64,000 bases of DNA from Streptomyces sp. ST2-7A (GTDB taxonomy: Bacteria > Actinomycetota > Actinomycetes > Streptomycetales > Streptomycetaceae): positions 62,001-126,000 of the forward strand of contig NZ_JAJUWS010000007.1 of the NCBI RefSeq assembly GCF_021390475.1. Reading direction: 5' to 3'. Under the pieces are notes generated by a model. It was not told the DNA's origin. It searched no databases and saw only the letters and a list, made by a program, of their open reading frames with translations. A program made the translations under genes and the position numbers. This document shows, in pieces, positions 15,959 through 27,503 of the stretch (the first letter of the stretch is position 1; every line of letters begins with the position of its first letter).

Positions 15959-18249
15959 ACACCACGAGGACCTTCGTTCCCCCGCCCGCCTCTCCTCCAC
16001 CCGGCGGCAACAGCGGGATCGCCACCCTGTACGGCGGGATCAGCGACGGCGGCATCGGCGTCAACCACGGCAACGTGTACCAGTACCACGTGGGTCCGGA
16101 CGCCTCTCCGGAGGAGCGGGCCCGGATGGCCGTGCGCTGTCTGGGCGCCGGACTGCGCGAGCGTGCCGAGCGGTTGTTCGAGGAGGCGATCGCCGGTGGG
16201 CGGGAGACCGCCGACGTGCGGTACGGGCGCCTGCTGGCGGTGGTCAGCCGGCGGGCACCGGAGGAGTTGAGCGACGCCGACTGGCGACGGCTGCACACGC
16301 TCTTCCCCGGCCCCGGCGTCGACTCCTCACCGGACCCCGAGGGGTACCGGGCGGCGACCCGCGCCGCCGCCCGGCTCCTGACGGCGGTGCTCGACCCCGA
16401 CCTCCCGGACCCCGACCTCCCGGACCCCGGGGCCGATCCCTCGCCGGGTGGTTCGCCGTCGCCGGAGCCCGGCGACGTCACCGCGCTCCTCGCGGGCCTG
16501 CCGCTCGGACGCCGTGAGGAGATCGAGGACCACCTGCGGCACGTGATCGAGGCCCTCCGGCGACGGCTGAGCGACGCCGAGGAGGTGAGGGCCCTGGAGA
16601 ACGCGCGCCTCGCCGACCGGCGGGCCGAGCGGGTGCCCTACTTCTTCACCGCCGACCCCCTCCCCCCGAGGAGGCCGGACCCGCCCGCCGTGTCGCGGAC
16701 GCTGCCGAACGTGAGGGTGGGGCTCGTGGTCACCGGCACGGCCCTGGTGGTGGGGCTGTTGGTCGGGTTGATCGCGCTCGCCTCCTCCGACTCCGGCGGT
16801 GGCTCGGGCCCGGGGTTCGACTCGGGCTCGGGGTTCGACTCCGGATTCGGTTCGTCCCCCTCGACCTCGTCCTCCTCGGAGGAGGAGGCCACCGTCGGTC
16901 TCGTGGTGATGGCCCTGATGGGAGTGGGCATCGCCGGAGGACTGTTCGCCCTGACCCTGAACCGGACCGCCCCGCGGCGGCTGCACGAGCGACGCCTGCG
17001 CCTGTGGGCACCGCCCGTCCCGCGGCCCGACGAGCCCGCCGGAGTCGCCGGCCGGCTGTTGCGCCGCCGAGCCGGTACCCGGGCCGAGGCGCAGGCCGAT
17101 GCCTCCGCCCGTCGCCTGGACGCGTTCCGCTCCACGATCACCGACCTCGTGGAGGCCCGGTACTCGGCCCTGGCCCCACCGGACCCGGTGGGGGCGGCGC
17201 ACTGGATGACGGCCACCGCCCGGCGTCGTACCGAGCTGGCGGCCGAACTGACCTACTACCACTGGCGCACCGGCGACGCGGCCGGTCTCGACTGGCAGAT
17301 CCAGCGCCGTGCGGCCGAGGACGCCCGTCGTCCGCCCACCGTTCCGCGCCCCGTCGACGCGGGCGGGACCTCCGACGGTTTCCGCTGGGCGCGGGTGATC
17401 GGTGGGGTCGTCGGGGGGTTCTGTCTGCTGATGATCCTGGTGGCGGCCGTGGCGGTGGGCGCCCTGTGGGTCACCCTCATCGCCTGGGGCATCGCACTGT
17501 ACGCCGGACCGGAGACCGCCCGGGTCGCCGCCCTGGTCCGCATCCACGAGGAGGAGCGGAAGCGGTGGGAGGAGGACCGTCGGTGGCAGCGCTCGTGGGC
17601 GGACACCCTGCTGCGCAACCGGCCGGACGACGTGCGGATGGCCCGCTGGCTGGAGGTGGACAAGCAACGTCTGCGCCGCGACATGCTGGCCGAGCACCGG
17701 ATGGAGAACCGGGACATCATCTTCGACTTCTTCGTGCTGGAGGCGGCTTCGGACTGCGTGCGCGCCCGGGTGCCCGGCGGGCCGGTGCGCTATTCCGAGT
17801 CGGTGCTCAAGCTGTTCGTGCTCACGGGCAAGGGGGTGTGGGTCAGTTCCTGGCGGGTGGACTCCGCCACCGGCGGGCACACCGGCCGCAACGACGTGGT
17901 CTTCCGCTACGACGCCATCAGCTCCGCCATGCTCGACACCGACTCCGGCCGGCCGGGGGACGGGGGGGAGGTGGGACGGGTCCCGCGCGAGGCGCTGCGC
18001 CTGGTCCTGCACAACCGGCAGGACATCGAGGTCACCATGGAGGACTACGCGCTGCTGGGGGAGACCGGGGAGGAGGCGGGGAACCTGCGTGAGCTGGCCC
18101 GGGAGTTCTCGGGAGCGGCGGACGGTTTCCGGATGCTCGCGGCGCTGACCACCGAGGGCAGGGAGTGGTTCGACCACCGTCGCCGGCAGGCCCACCGGGC
18201 CTTCCACGGGCGGCGGAGCGGGAGGGAGGACCGGCCGGTCGGGGTGTGA
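15955..18249 (+). CDS. Large membrane protein sharing the Gly/Asn motif of the upstream cyclase-like protein
   Basis: A 764-residue protein whose GTG overlaps the upstream stop (GTGA), so the two are coupled. Residues 17-47 contain NSGIATLYGGISDGG then GVNHGNVYQY, aligning with residues 230-259 of the upstream protein. Next comes a helical segment that may be TPR-like (50-230). Hydrophobic segments lie at about 254-278, 313-338 and 482-518, the last long enough for one or two passes; the first two are separated by a Ser/Gly-rich loop. Residues about 570-690 are a soluble domain with a beta-rich stretch (VLKLFVLTGKGVWVSSW). No enzyme motif is visible. A membrane-acting partner in a signalling or suicide pathway is inference only. 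Confidence 0.6.
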   Translation: MNTTRTFVPPPASPPPGGNSGIATLYGGISDGGIGVNHGNVYQYHVGPDASPEERARMAVRCLGAGLRERAERLFEEAIAGGRETADVRYGRLLAVVSRRAPEELSDADWRRLHTLFPGPGVDSSPDPEGYRAATRAAARLLTAVLDPDLPDPDLPDPGADPSPGGSPSPEPGDVTALLAGLPLGRREEIEDHLRHVIEALRRRLSDAEEVRALENARLADRRAERVPYFFTADPLPPRRPDPPAVSRTLPNVRVGLVVTGTALVVGLLVGLIALASSDSGGGSGPGFDSGSGFDSGFGSSPSTSSSSEEEATVGLVVMALMGVGIAGGLFALTLNRTAPRRLHERRLRLWAPPVPRPDEPAGVAGRLLRRRAGTRAEAQADASARRLDAFRSTITDLVEARYSALAPPDPVGAAHWMTATARRRTELAAELTYYHWRTGDAAGLDWQIQRRAAEDARRPPTVPRPVDAGGTSDGFRWARVIGGVVGGFCLLMILVAAVAVGALWVTLIAWGIALYAGPETARVAALVRIHEEERKRWEEDRRWQRSWADTLLRNRPDDVRMARWLEVDKQRLRRDMLAEHRMENRDIIFDFFVLEAASDCVRARVPGGPVRYSESVLKLFVLTGKGVWVSSWRVDSATGGHTGRNDVVFRYDAISSAMLDTDSGRPGDGGEVGRVPREALRLVLHNRQDIEVTMEDYALLGETGEEAGNLRELAREFSGAADGFRMLAALTTEGREWFDHRRRQAHRAFHGRRSGREDRPVGV

Positions 18250-18263
18250 CCCCCACGGCATCG

Positions 18264-18306
18264 CGACGGGGGCGGGACGCGCGCGGCGCGCGTCCCGCCC
18301 CCGTCG
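18264..18306 (+). terminator. Strong hairpin terminator
   Basis: A perfect 20-bp stem (CGACGGGGGCGGGACGCGCG paired with 18287-18306) with a three-base loop begins 15 bp after the stop of the membrane protein gene. Confidence 0.85.
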
Positions 18307-18468
18307 GCGTTCTCCCGGGCGCTCCCCGTGGTGCGCGTGTTGGGCGAAACGGGCGAAATGGATGCGCCGAAAAGGTGAGCTTCCGCATCACCGGAGTACA
18401 AATGGGTACACGCGCCCCGGGCCCACGGCGTGGAACGAACGCCTTCGAGCACGAAGGAAGCGAGAACA

Positions 18469-20127
18469 GTGACAGACGTAGCAGGTCAGGGATCCGCGTC
18501 CGACGACGACCGTCCGATCCTCACCAACCGGCAGGGTCATCGCGTCTACGACAACCAGAACCAGCGGACGGTCGGCGCGCGCGGCCCGGCCACGCTGGAG
18601 AACTACCAGTTCCTCGAGAAGATCAGCCACTTCGACCGCGAGCGCATCCCCGAGCGGGTGGTGCACGCCCGGGGGGTGACCTCCTACGGTTACTTCGAGA
18701 GCTACGGCAAGTGGGGCGACGAGCCAATCGGTCGGTACACCCGTGCCAGGCTGTTCCAGGAGGAGGGCAAGCGGACCGACGTGGCCGTGCGGTTCTCCAC
18801 GGTGATCGGTGGCCGGGACTCCTCCGAGGCCGCCCGTGACCCGCGTGGCTTCGCGGTGAAGTTCTACACCGAGGACGGCAACTGGGACCTGGTCGGCAAC
18901 AACCTGGGGGTGTTCTTCATCCGGGACGCCATCAAGTTCCCGGACGTGATCCACTCCCTCAAGCCCGACCCGGTCTCGCACGAGCAGAAGCCCGGCCGGA
19001 TCTTCGACTTCATGTCGCAGACGCCGGAGTCGATGCACATGCTGATGAACCTCTTCAGCCCGCGCGGTATCCCGGCCGATTACCGGCACATGCAGGGATT
19101 CGGCGTGAACACCTACAAGTGGGTGAACCAGGAGGGCGGCACCGTCCTGGTCAAGTACCACTGGATGCCCAAGCAGGGCGTGAGGAGCATGACCGAGGAG
19201 GACGCGGCGGCCGTCCAGGCGGGGGAGCTGGGCCACGCCACCAAGGACCTGTACGAGGCGATCCGGCGCGGGGATTACCCCGAGTGGGAGCTGCTGGTCC
19301 AGGTGATGGAGGACCACGAGCACCCGGAGTTGGACTTCGACCCGCTGGACGACACCAAGACCTGGCCGGAGCAGGAGTTCCCGCCCAAGCCGGTGGGTCG
19401 GATGGTGCTGGACCGCACCGTGGACAACTATTTCGCGGAGAACGAGCAGATCTCCTTCGGCACCGGCGTGCTGGTCGACGGCCTGGACTTCTCCGACGAC
19501 AAGATGCTGGTCGGGCGGACCTTCTCCTACAGCGACACCCAGCGCTACCGGGTGGGGCCGAACTACCTCCAGCTCCCGGTCAACCAGCCGAAGAACGCCA
19601 CCGTGCACACCAACCAGCGCGACGGTCAGATGGCGTACGACCAGGACCAGCACGCGGGCAACCCGGAGGTCAACTACGAGCCGTCGATCACCGGTGGCCT
19701 GCGCGAGGGGACGTACCCGACCGTCGATGAGCAGGGGCCGGAGATCCGGGGCCGGCTCACCCGCAAGCGCATCCCGCGTACCAACGACTACCTCCAGGCC
19801 GGGCAGCGGTTCCGGCTGATGGAGGACTGGGAGCGGGACGACCTGGTGAAGAACTTCATCGACCTGATCTCGCAGGCGGAGCGGGCCGTGCAGGAGCGCA
19901 TGGTGTGGCACTTCCTGCTGGTCGAGAACGAGCTGGGCCTGCGGGTCGGCGAGGGTCTGGGGATCTCGCCGAAGGACGTCGCCCACCTGGAGCCGCTGGC
20001 CTCCCAGGACCTCACGGACGAGGACCGCAAGCGGCTGGAGAACCTCGGCGAGAACCCGCCGCGCGACGTCTCCGGCCTGACCATGACGCACTGCGTCCCC
20101 AACGAGCGGCACGTCGTCACCCGCTGA
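18469..20127 (+). CDS. Monofunctional haem catalase
   Basis: A 552-residue small-subunit catalase that converts hydrogen peroxide to water and oxygen. The distal His is His66 in ERVVHARG, the distal Asn lies in the [11 protein letters not shown] segment (about 141-150), and the proximal haem ligand Tyr354 is in [12 protein letters not shown]- and C-terminal segments agree with the family. The GTG at 18469 (VTDVAGQGS) is preceded by GAAGGAAG. Spacer 18307-18468 holds short repeats of GGGCGAAA that could be a regulator site; no fur or catR gene is adjacent. Gene symbol not given because Streptomyces carry several paralogues. Confidence 0.97.
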   Translation: MTDVAGQGSASDDDRPILTNRQGHRVYDNQNQRTVGARGPATLENYQFLEKISHFDRERIPERVVHARGVTSYGYFESYGKWGDEPIGRYTRARLFQEEGKRTDVAVRFSTVIGGRDSSEAARDPRGFAVKFYTEDGNWDLVGNNLGVFFIRDAIKFPDVIHSLKPDPVSHEQKPGRIFDFMSQTPESMHMLMNLFSPRGIPADYRHMQGFGVNTYKWVNQEGGTVLVKYHWMPKQGVRSMTEEDAAAVQAGELGHATKDLYEAIRRGDYPEWELLVQVMEDHEHPELDFDPLDDTKTWPEQEFPPKPVGRMVLDRTVDNYFAENEQISFGTGVLVDGLDFSDDKMLVGRTFSYSDTQRYRVGPNYLQLPVNQPKNATVHTNQRDGQMAYDQDQHAGNPEVNYEPSITGGLREGTYPTVDEQGPEIRGRLTRKRIPRTNDYLQAGQRFRLMEDWERDDLVKNFIDLISQAERAVQERMVWHFLLVENELGLRVGEGLGISPKDVAHLEPLASQDLTDEDRKRLENLGENPPRDVSGLTMTHCVPNERHVVTR

Positions 20128-20444
20128 CGGCCCCGCGCCACCCCACGGGCGGCGTCTTCCGGCCGTAACGCCGGTTCACGACTCGCGGTGCGCGACCCGA
20201 GGTGCGCGATCGGGACGGTGTCGCCTTCCCGGGTGCTCCACGTGTGGGTGTTCACCCCGAGCCCCCGCGTGTGCGGGTGGCCGGTCGGGCCGACCACCTG
20301 CCGCACTTTCGAAGTTGTTCGGCCCGGGCCGCCTCCCGAACCATGATGCGGCGCGCCCGGATCTCGTTTCACGGGGCCGGTCCCCGCCGGGCGGGCGCGT
20401 CGTCCGGCGGTGATGGGTCACCGCCCCGATCCCTGGAGCAGGGC
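20128..20444. other. Intergenic region between catalase and membrane protein genes
   Basis: No gene is supported. There is a short direct repeat GGTGCGCGA at about 20187 and 20201. No strong hairpin follows the catalase stop. Confidence 0.35.
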
Positions 20445-21446
20445 ATGACACAGGCAGCGGAACGATCCCCCGCCCCTCGCACCCCGCATCCGTCGAAGGA
20501 GCGGAACCCTCCGCCCACCCCGTCCTTCTTCTTCAACGGGCACGTGCCGCGTCGCAGGCGCGCGGTGATCGCCGTGTCCGCGCTGGTGGGGTTCGCCCTC
20601 ACCGTGGTGTGGTCGGCGCACTTCGTCGACAAGACCATCGGCGGGACCGTCGCCGACGGCCTCCTCGGCCACCCGGCCGCCGAAACCCCGATCGCCGGCG
20701 TGACGGCGGGGCTCGTGTTCGCGTTGGTGACCGGCATCGCCGGTACCTTCACCGCCTGCAACGTGGCGGTCTTCGGCGCCCTCGCGCCCCTCACCGGCCG
20801 ATCCTCGACCGCACGCGGTCGGATGACCGCCGCTCTGCGTCCGCTGGGGGTGCTCACCGCCGGCGCGGTCGCGGTGTCGGCGGTGTACGGCGTGGTGGTG
20901 GCGCTCGTCGGCAGCGGGATGCCACAGTTCCAGGAGAACGTGACCACCGGTGGCGCGCTGGTGCTCTCGGGTCGTTTGATCCAGGCGATGGTGGTCTACG
21001 GCATCATCGGGCTGATCATGATCCACCTGGGGTTGGTCGCCCTCGGTTACGCGCGCGACCCCCTGGCGCGTCTCACCGAACGGTTCCCCGACGCCCCGAT
21101 GGTGTTCATGGGCGCGCTGATCGGCGGATTCCTCATCGGCCGCCCCTTCCCCCTTTTCCGGCACCTGTTCCGGGACGCCGCCGAGAGCCACAACGTCCTC
21201 TACGGTGCCTTCGCCTTCGCTCTTCAGACGGTGGGCAATCTGCTGATCATGGGCGTGCTGTTCCTGGTGGTGGTGGGGGTGTTCGGGAAACGGCTGCACG
21301 GATGGCTGACCGCGCGTCCGACCCGTTCCTCGTCGCTGATGGCGGCCGGATTCCTCAGCGCCGGTGTGTTCATGGTCCTGTACTGGAACGTGCGCCTTCT
21401 GTCCCGGGTGGACCTGATCTGGTATCCGGTGGCCCCCTGGGTGTGA
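20445..21446 (+). CDS. Integral membrane protein, distantly DsbD/CcdA-like
   Basis: A 333-residue protein with a Pro-rich cytoplasmic N-terminus and about seven to eight transmembrane helices (for example AVIAVSALVGFALTVVW, GVTAGLVFALVTGIAGTF and a C-terminal LMAAGFLSAGVFMVLYW). The segment FTACNVAVFGALAPL has the flavour of the thiol-transport DsbD/CcdA or related transporter families, but has one cysteine rather than the usual pair. ATG at 20445 follows GGAG. It converges with the copper ATPase gene, which may be coincidental. Transport or assembly role possible; substrate unknown. Confidence 0.6.
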   Translation: MTQAAERSPAPRTPHPSKERNPPPTPSFFFNGHVPRRRRAVIAVSALVGFALTVVWSAHFVDKTIGGTVADGLLGHPAAETPIAGVTAGLVFALVTGIAGTFTACNVAVFGALAPLTGRSSTARGRMTAALRPLGVLTAGAVAVSAVYGVVVALVGSGMPQFQENVTTGGALVLSGRLIQAMVVYGIIGLIMIHLGLVALGYARDPLARLTERFPDAPMVFMGALIGGFLIGRPFPLFRHLFRDAAESHNVLYGAFAFALQTVGNLLIMGVLFLVVVGVFGKRLHGWLTARPTRSSSLMAAGFLSAGVFMVLYWNVRLLSRVDLIWYPVAPWV

Positions 21447-21452
21447 GCCGGA

Positions 21453-21492
21453 GCGGGGCCCGGGGGAGCGGACACGCGGCCCCGGGCCCCGC
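21453..21492. terminator. Bidirectional hairpin between convergent genes
   Basis: Arms GCGGGGCCCGGGG (21453-21465) and its complement (21480-21492) form a 13-bp stem between the convergent membrane protein and copper ATPase stops. Confidence 0.7.
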
Positions 21493-21494
21493 CG

Positions 21495-23840
<2,346 letters not shown>

Positions 23841-23887
23841 GTCGAACCCTCTCCTCACAATGGTGGTGCGCCGTCCAGCATACGCCT

Positions 23888-23940
23888 CATACCCCTATGG
23901 GGTATGGGATTCCCTGTATACCCCCTTGGGGTATACAGGG
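23888..23940. promoter_or_regulatory. Two CsoR-like copper operators
   Basis: Box A at 23888-23906 is CATACCCCTATGGGGTATG, a perfect palindrome. Box B at 23912-23940 is a perfect 13-bp inverted repeat (CCCTGTATACCCC, a CTT centre, then its complement). Both carry the TACCCC...GGGGTA core known for CsoR repressors. They lie 48-100 bp before the copper ATPase start, consistent with repression relieved by Cu(I). Confidence 0.85.
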
Positions 23941-24299
23941 CAACCGGTCGGCCCGAAACCGCCGGTCGGCGGGGAGCCCCCGGCGCGGGCCGTGGGGAGC
24001 GGGTCGGCCCGGCCGGCGACGTGCCCCGGGCCCCCGCCCGGCGCCCGCACCACAGCGGCGGGGACGGGCTCCGGCGTTCCGCCCCGGCGCCGGGCGGGGA
24101 GCGCGAACGCCCGGGCCGCGCGGGGGCGACTGTCGGTGGCCGGTGCCATGCTGGGGACAGGACGGGACACCCGGGCGCCGACGGGCGGCGGATGGCCCGT
24201 CGGGTCCATGGCCGCGCCCCGGCCGGGTCCGACGGGGGCGCGGCGGCCCGTTCCCGCCGGGCCCGGGCGTCCCACGGACGACCCCTGGAGGTTTCCGTC
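23941..24299. other. Intergenic region between copA operators and the VOC gene
   Basis: Very GC-rich with no supported gene. A GGAGG at about 24287-24291 serves the VOC gene start. Nothing else recognised. Confidence 0.35.
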
Positions 24300-25100
24300 A
24301 TGCTCACCACCGACTACGCGCCCGGTTCCCCGTGCTGGCTGGACCTCGGCGTTCCCGACGTCCCCGCCGCGCTCGCCTTCTACGGGGCGGTCTTCGGTTG
24401 GGAGTTCGCCGACGCCGGTCCCGAGGCGGGCGGCTACGGCTTTCTGCGGCAGGACGGGCACACCGTCGCCGGCATCGGGCCGCGCGCGGGTGGCGAGGAC
24501 CGTCCCTCCTGGACCCTCTACTTCGCCACCCCCGACGCCGAGGCCTCCGCCCGGGCCGTGGAGCGGGCGGGTGGATCGGTGCGGATGCCGCCCATGGACG
24601 TCCTGGGCCTGGGGCGGATGGCGGCCTTCGCGGACCCGCAGGGGGCGGAGTTCTCGATGTGGCAACCGGACGTGCTGAAGGGCCTGGACGAGGTCTCCAT
24701 CCCCGGCACCCTGTGCTGGACCGAGCTGTACACCACCGACGCGGCGGGGGCGGTCGCGTTCTACCGCTCCGCCCTGGGCTGGGGCACCGAGGTCACCGAA
24801 CTGCCCGGCGGTCGGGAGAACTACACCGTCGTCTTCCCCGGCACCCGGAAAAACGCCGGCCCGGAGCACGCCTGCGGGGGCATCATGCAACTGTCCGCCG
24901 AACACCTGGAGCCCGTCGGCGGCCCGTACTGGCAGCCGTACTTCGAGGTCGACGAGTGCGACGCGGCGGTCACCCGGGTGCTGGCCCACGGCGGCCGGCT
25001 GCACAGGGAGCCCTCCGACCACGAGGGCGTGGGGCGGATGGCGCTCTGCGTCGACCCGGCGGGCGCGCTGTTCGCGCTCATCACCAGCTCCGAGGAGTAG
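24300..25100 (+). CDS. Two-domain VOC (glyoxalase/bleomycin-resistance fold) protein
   Basis: A 266-residue protein made of two tandem VOC modules. The first (about 8-125) has PCWLDLGVPDVPAALAFYGAVFGW, the second (about 140-262) has CWTELYTTDAAGAVAFYRSALGW; each ends in a metal/substrate strand region (AAFADPQGAEFSMWQ; ALCVDPAGALFALI). Members include glyoxalases, dioxygenases and antibiotic-binding proteins; the metal ligands are not clear, so the reaction is unknown. ATG at 24300 has GGAGG eight bases upstream. Single gene; a short tandem repeat and the ABC exporter genes follow. Confidence 0.9.
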   Translation: MLTTDYAPGSPCWLDLGVPDVPAALAFYGAVFGWEFADAGPEAGGYGFLRQDGHTVAGIGPRAGGEDRPSWTLYFATPDAEASARAVERAGGSVRMPPMDVLGLGRMAAFADPQGAEFSMWQPDVLKGLDEVSIPGTLCWTELYTTDAAGAVAFYRSALGWGTEVTELPGGRENYTVVFPGTRKNAGPEHACGGIMQLSAEHLEPVGGPYWQPYFEVDECDAAVTRVLAHGGRLHREPSDHEGVGRMALCVDPAGALFALITSSEE

Positions 25101-25274
25101 GCCCGGGGGCGGGACCGTGGAGTGGGACCCGGGGGCCTCGCGGGCCGGTGGTCGGGGGCGGGGACCCGCGAGATCGGGGCCGGCGGGATGCCGGCCGGGA
25201 TCTCGCGCCCAAGGGGTGAGGGCTTTCGGCCCGGGCCGTCCGACGGCACCGGGGCCGGTCCCGACCGGCACCAC

Positions 25275-25326
25275 GCACGGGCACGACAAGCGGCGCACGG
25301 GCACGACGCACGGGCACGACGCACGA
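25275..25326 (+). repeat. Short tandem repeat in front of the ABC exporter
   Basis: Three copies of GCACGGGCACGAC start at 25275, 25295 and 25308, followed by a partial copy, just before the ribosome-binding site of the exporter ATPase gene. It could mark replication slippage or a regulator site. Confidence 0.7.
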
Positions 25327-25345
25327 GGGGAAGGACCCGACCACC

Positions 25346-26422
25346 ATGAAGGAATACCCCGACGGACCGGCGATCGAGACGATCGGCCTGGTCAAACGCT
25401 TCGGGGACACCAAGGCGGTGAACGGCGTGGACCTCACGGTCCGCCCCGGCACGGTCTACGGTGTGCTCGGACCCAACGGCGCCGGCAAGACCACCGTGGT
25501 CAAGATGCTGGCCACCCTCCTGCGGCCCGACGGCGGCGAGGCCCGGGTCTTCGGCCGGGACGTGGTGCGCGACCCCGACGCGGTGCGCGGCCGGGTCAGC
25601 CTCACCGGCCAGTACGCCTCCGTCGACGAGGACCTGACCGGCACCGAGAACCTGGTCCTGCTGGCCCTACTGCTCGGCCACCGGCGGCCGGCCGCCCACC
25701 GACGGGCGGCGGCGATGCTCGACGCGTTCGGCCTCTCCGACGCGGCCGGCCGGCAGGCGAAGAACTACTCCGGCGGCATGCGGCGGCGCCTGGACATCGC
25801 CGCCAGTCTGCTCAACACCCCCGACCTGCTCTTCCTGGACGAGCCCACCACGGGCCTGGACCCGCGCAGCCGCAACCAGGTGTGGGACGTGGTGCGCACG
25901 GTCGTCGCCGCCGGCACCACCGTGCTGCTGACCACCCAGTACCTGGAGGAGGCCGACCGGCTCGCCGACCGCATCGCGGTCATCGACCGGGGGCGGGTCA
26001 TCGCCGAGGGCACCCCCGGCGAGCTGAAGTCCTCGGTGGGCGCGGGCGCGGTCCACCTGCGACTGCACGACACCGCGCAGCGCGAGGAGGCCCGTCGGGT
26101 GCTGGAGAAGACCCTGCCCGACGCCGAGGTCGCCCTCGACTCCGACCCGGTGGCGCTCACCGCCCGGCTCACCGGGGACGGCTCCGCCGGCGCGGCGGCC
26201 GGGCACGCCGCCCGTGCGCTGGCCGAACTGGCCGCCGCCGGCGTCCCGGTCTCCGACTTCTCGCTCGGGCAGCCGAGCCTGGACGAGGTCTTCCTCGCCC
26301 TCACCGACCAGCCCGTCGACCCCGACACCGACGGCACCCCCGGGGACACCCCCGCCGGCGAGTCGGCGGCGCCGACCGATCCCGACCGCAGCACCACGAC
26401 CGTCAAGGAGCCGGCGGCATGA
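25346..26422 (+). CDS. DrrA-type ABC exporter ATPase
   Basis: A 358-residue nucleotide-binding subunit. Walker A GPNGAGKT is at 42-49, the signature is YSGGMRRR, and Walker B/D-loop is [15 protein letters not shown]. The C-terminal about 100 residues end in the [12 protein letters not shown] block typical of daunorubicin-resistance (DrrA) ATPases, followed by a 35-residue Pro/Asp-rich tail. It powers export by the permease encoded next, whose start overlaps its stop (ATGA). GGGGAAGGA precedes the ATG. No antibiotic cluster is adjacent, so the substrate is open. Confidence 0.95.
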   Translation: MKEYPDGPAIETIGLVKRFGDTKAVNGVDLTVRPGTVYGVLGPNGAGKTTVVKMLATLLRPDGGEARVFGRDVVRDPDAVRGRVSLTGQYASVDEDLTGTENLVLLALLLGHRRPAAHRRAAAMLDAFGLSDAAGRQAKNYSGGMRRRLDIAASLLNTPDLLFLDEPTTGLDPRSRNQVWDVVRTVVAAGTTVLLTTQYLEEADRLADRIAVIDRGRVIAEGTPGELKSSVGAGAVHLRLHDTAQREEARRVLEKTLPDAEVALDSDPVALTARLTGDGSAGAAAGHAARALAELAAAGVPVSDFSLGQPSLDEVFLALTDQPVDPDTDGTPGDTPAGESAAPTDPDRSTTTVKEPAA

Positions 26423-27324
26423 GCGCGCCCACGGACACCCGAGAGACCTCCGACACCCGCGACCCCCGCGCCACCGCCGCGCCCGGCCCGGCCGGCGCCA
26501 ACGGAGCGGAGGGCACCCCCGCCACCGACCGGCTGCGGGAACTGCTGCTGACCGAGGAGCGACCGCCCCGCCCGGGCCCGTTCTCCGCCTCGCTCGCCTT
26601 CGGGTGGCGGGCCATGCTGAAGATCAAGCACGTCCCCGAGCAACTCATCGACGTCACGGCGTTCCCGATCATGATGACGCTGATGTTCACCTACCTGTTC
26701 GGGGGCGCGCTGGCCGGCTCGACGAGCGAGTACATCCAGTTCCTGCTGCCGGGCATCATGGCGATGAGCGTGGTGATGACCACCATGTACACCGGCGTCG
26801 CGGTCAACAACGACATCGCGAAGGGCGTCTTCGACCGGTTCCGCACCATCGCGATCTGGCGGCCGGCGCCGATGGTCGGCTACCTGCTGGGCGACGCCTT
26901 CCGGTACACCGCCGCCTCCGTGGTGATCCTGGTGGTCGGCCTGATCCTGGGCTTCCGGCCGGGGGGCGGGCCGATCGGGGTGATCGCGGGCATCGCGCTG
27001 CTGGTCGGCTTCTCCTTCGCCTTCTCGTGGGTCTGGACGATGTTCGGGCTGATGCTCCGCTCGGAGAAGTCCGTGATGGGCGTCAGCATGATGGTGCTCT
27101 TCCCGCTGACCTTCCTGAGCAACATCCTCGTCGAGCCGGAGACCATGCCCGGCTGGCTCCAGTCGTTCGTCAACGTCAACCCGGTGACCCACCTGGTCGA
27201 GGCGGTGCGCGGCCTGATGCACGGCGAGGCCGCGATGGGCGACGTCACCTGGGTGTTCATCGCCTCGGCGGCGCTGATCGCCGTCTTCGGCAGCCTCACG
27301 ATGCGGCTGTACAACCGCAAGTGA
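26419..27324 (+). CDS. DrrB-type ABC-2 permease
   Basis: A 301-residue permease with an about 60-residue disordered N-terminus and six membrane segments ([18 protein letters not shown]-like first helix; final [14 protein letters not shown]). The motifs [11 protein letters not shown] and [17 protein letters not shown] match ABC-2 type (DrrB/NodJ) permeases. It forms the membrane channel for the ATPase encoded upstream; the two are coupled by ATGA. Confidence 0.95.
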   Translation: MSAPTDTRETSDTRDPRATAAPGPAGANGAEGTPATDRLRELLLTEERPPRPGPFSASLAFGWRAMLKIKHVPEQLIDVTAFPIMMTLMFTYLFGGALAGSTSEYIQFLLPGIMAMSVVMTTMYTGVAVNNDIAKGVFDRFRTIAIWRPAPMVGYLLGDAFRYTAASVVILVVGLILGFRPGGGPIGVIAGIALLVGFSFAFSWVWTMFGLMLRSEKSVMGVSMMVLFPLTFLSNILVEPETMPGWLQSFVNVNPVTHLVEAVRGLMHGEAAMGDVTWVFIASAALIAVFGSLTMRLYNRK

Positions 27325-27328
27325 TCCC

Positions 27329-27366
27329 GGACCGTCCCCCCGGCGGCGAGGCGCCGGGGGCGGTCC
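27329..27366 (+). terminator. Hairpin between exporter operon and convergent regulator
   Basis: GGACCGTCCCCCCGGCG pairs with CGCCGGGGGCGGTCC across a short loop with one bulge, a few bases after the permease stop. A second GC-rich inverted repeat lies at about 27379-27410. Confidence 0.7.
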
Positions 27367-27503
27367 GTACCGACGGACGGCCGGGCCCGCACCGGGGAGG
27401 GGCCCGGCCGTCGCCGTGCGTTCCGATGCGGGCCCTTCGCGGCCCGCGTCGGGGCGCGACCGCTCATGCCCGGGCCGACCCGGGACGGTCGAGGCCCGGC
27501 CGG

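Noticed and set aside
9470-16000. Very long open frame on the minus strand through the phosphatase, aspS and the cyclase-like gene
   Set aside because: It runs antisense to aspS and shows Arg/Pro/His-rich composition typical of shadow frames in GC-rich DNA; only the phosphatase part, in another frame, is coding.
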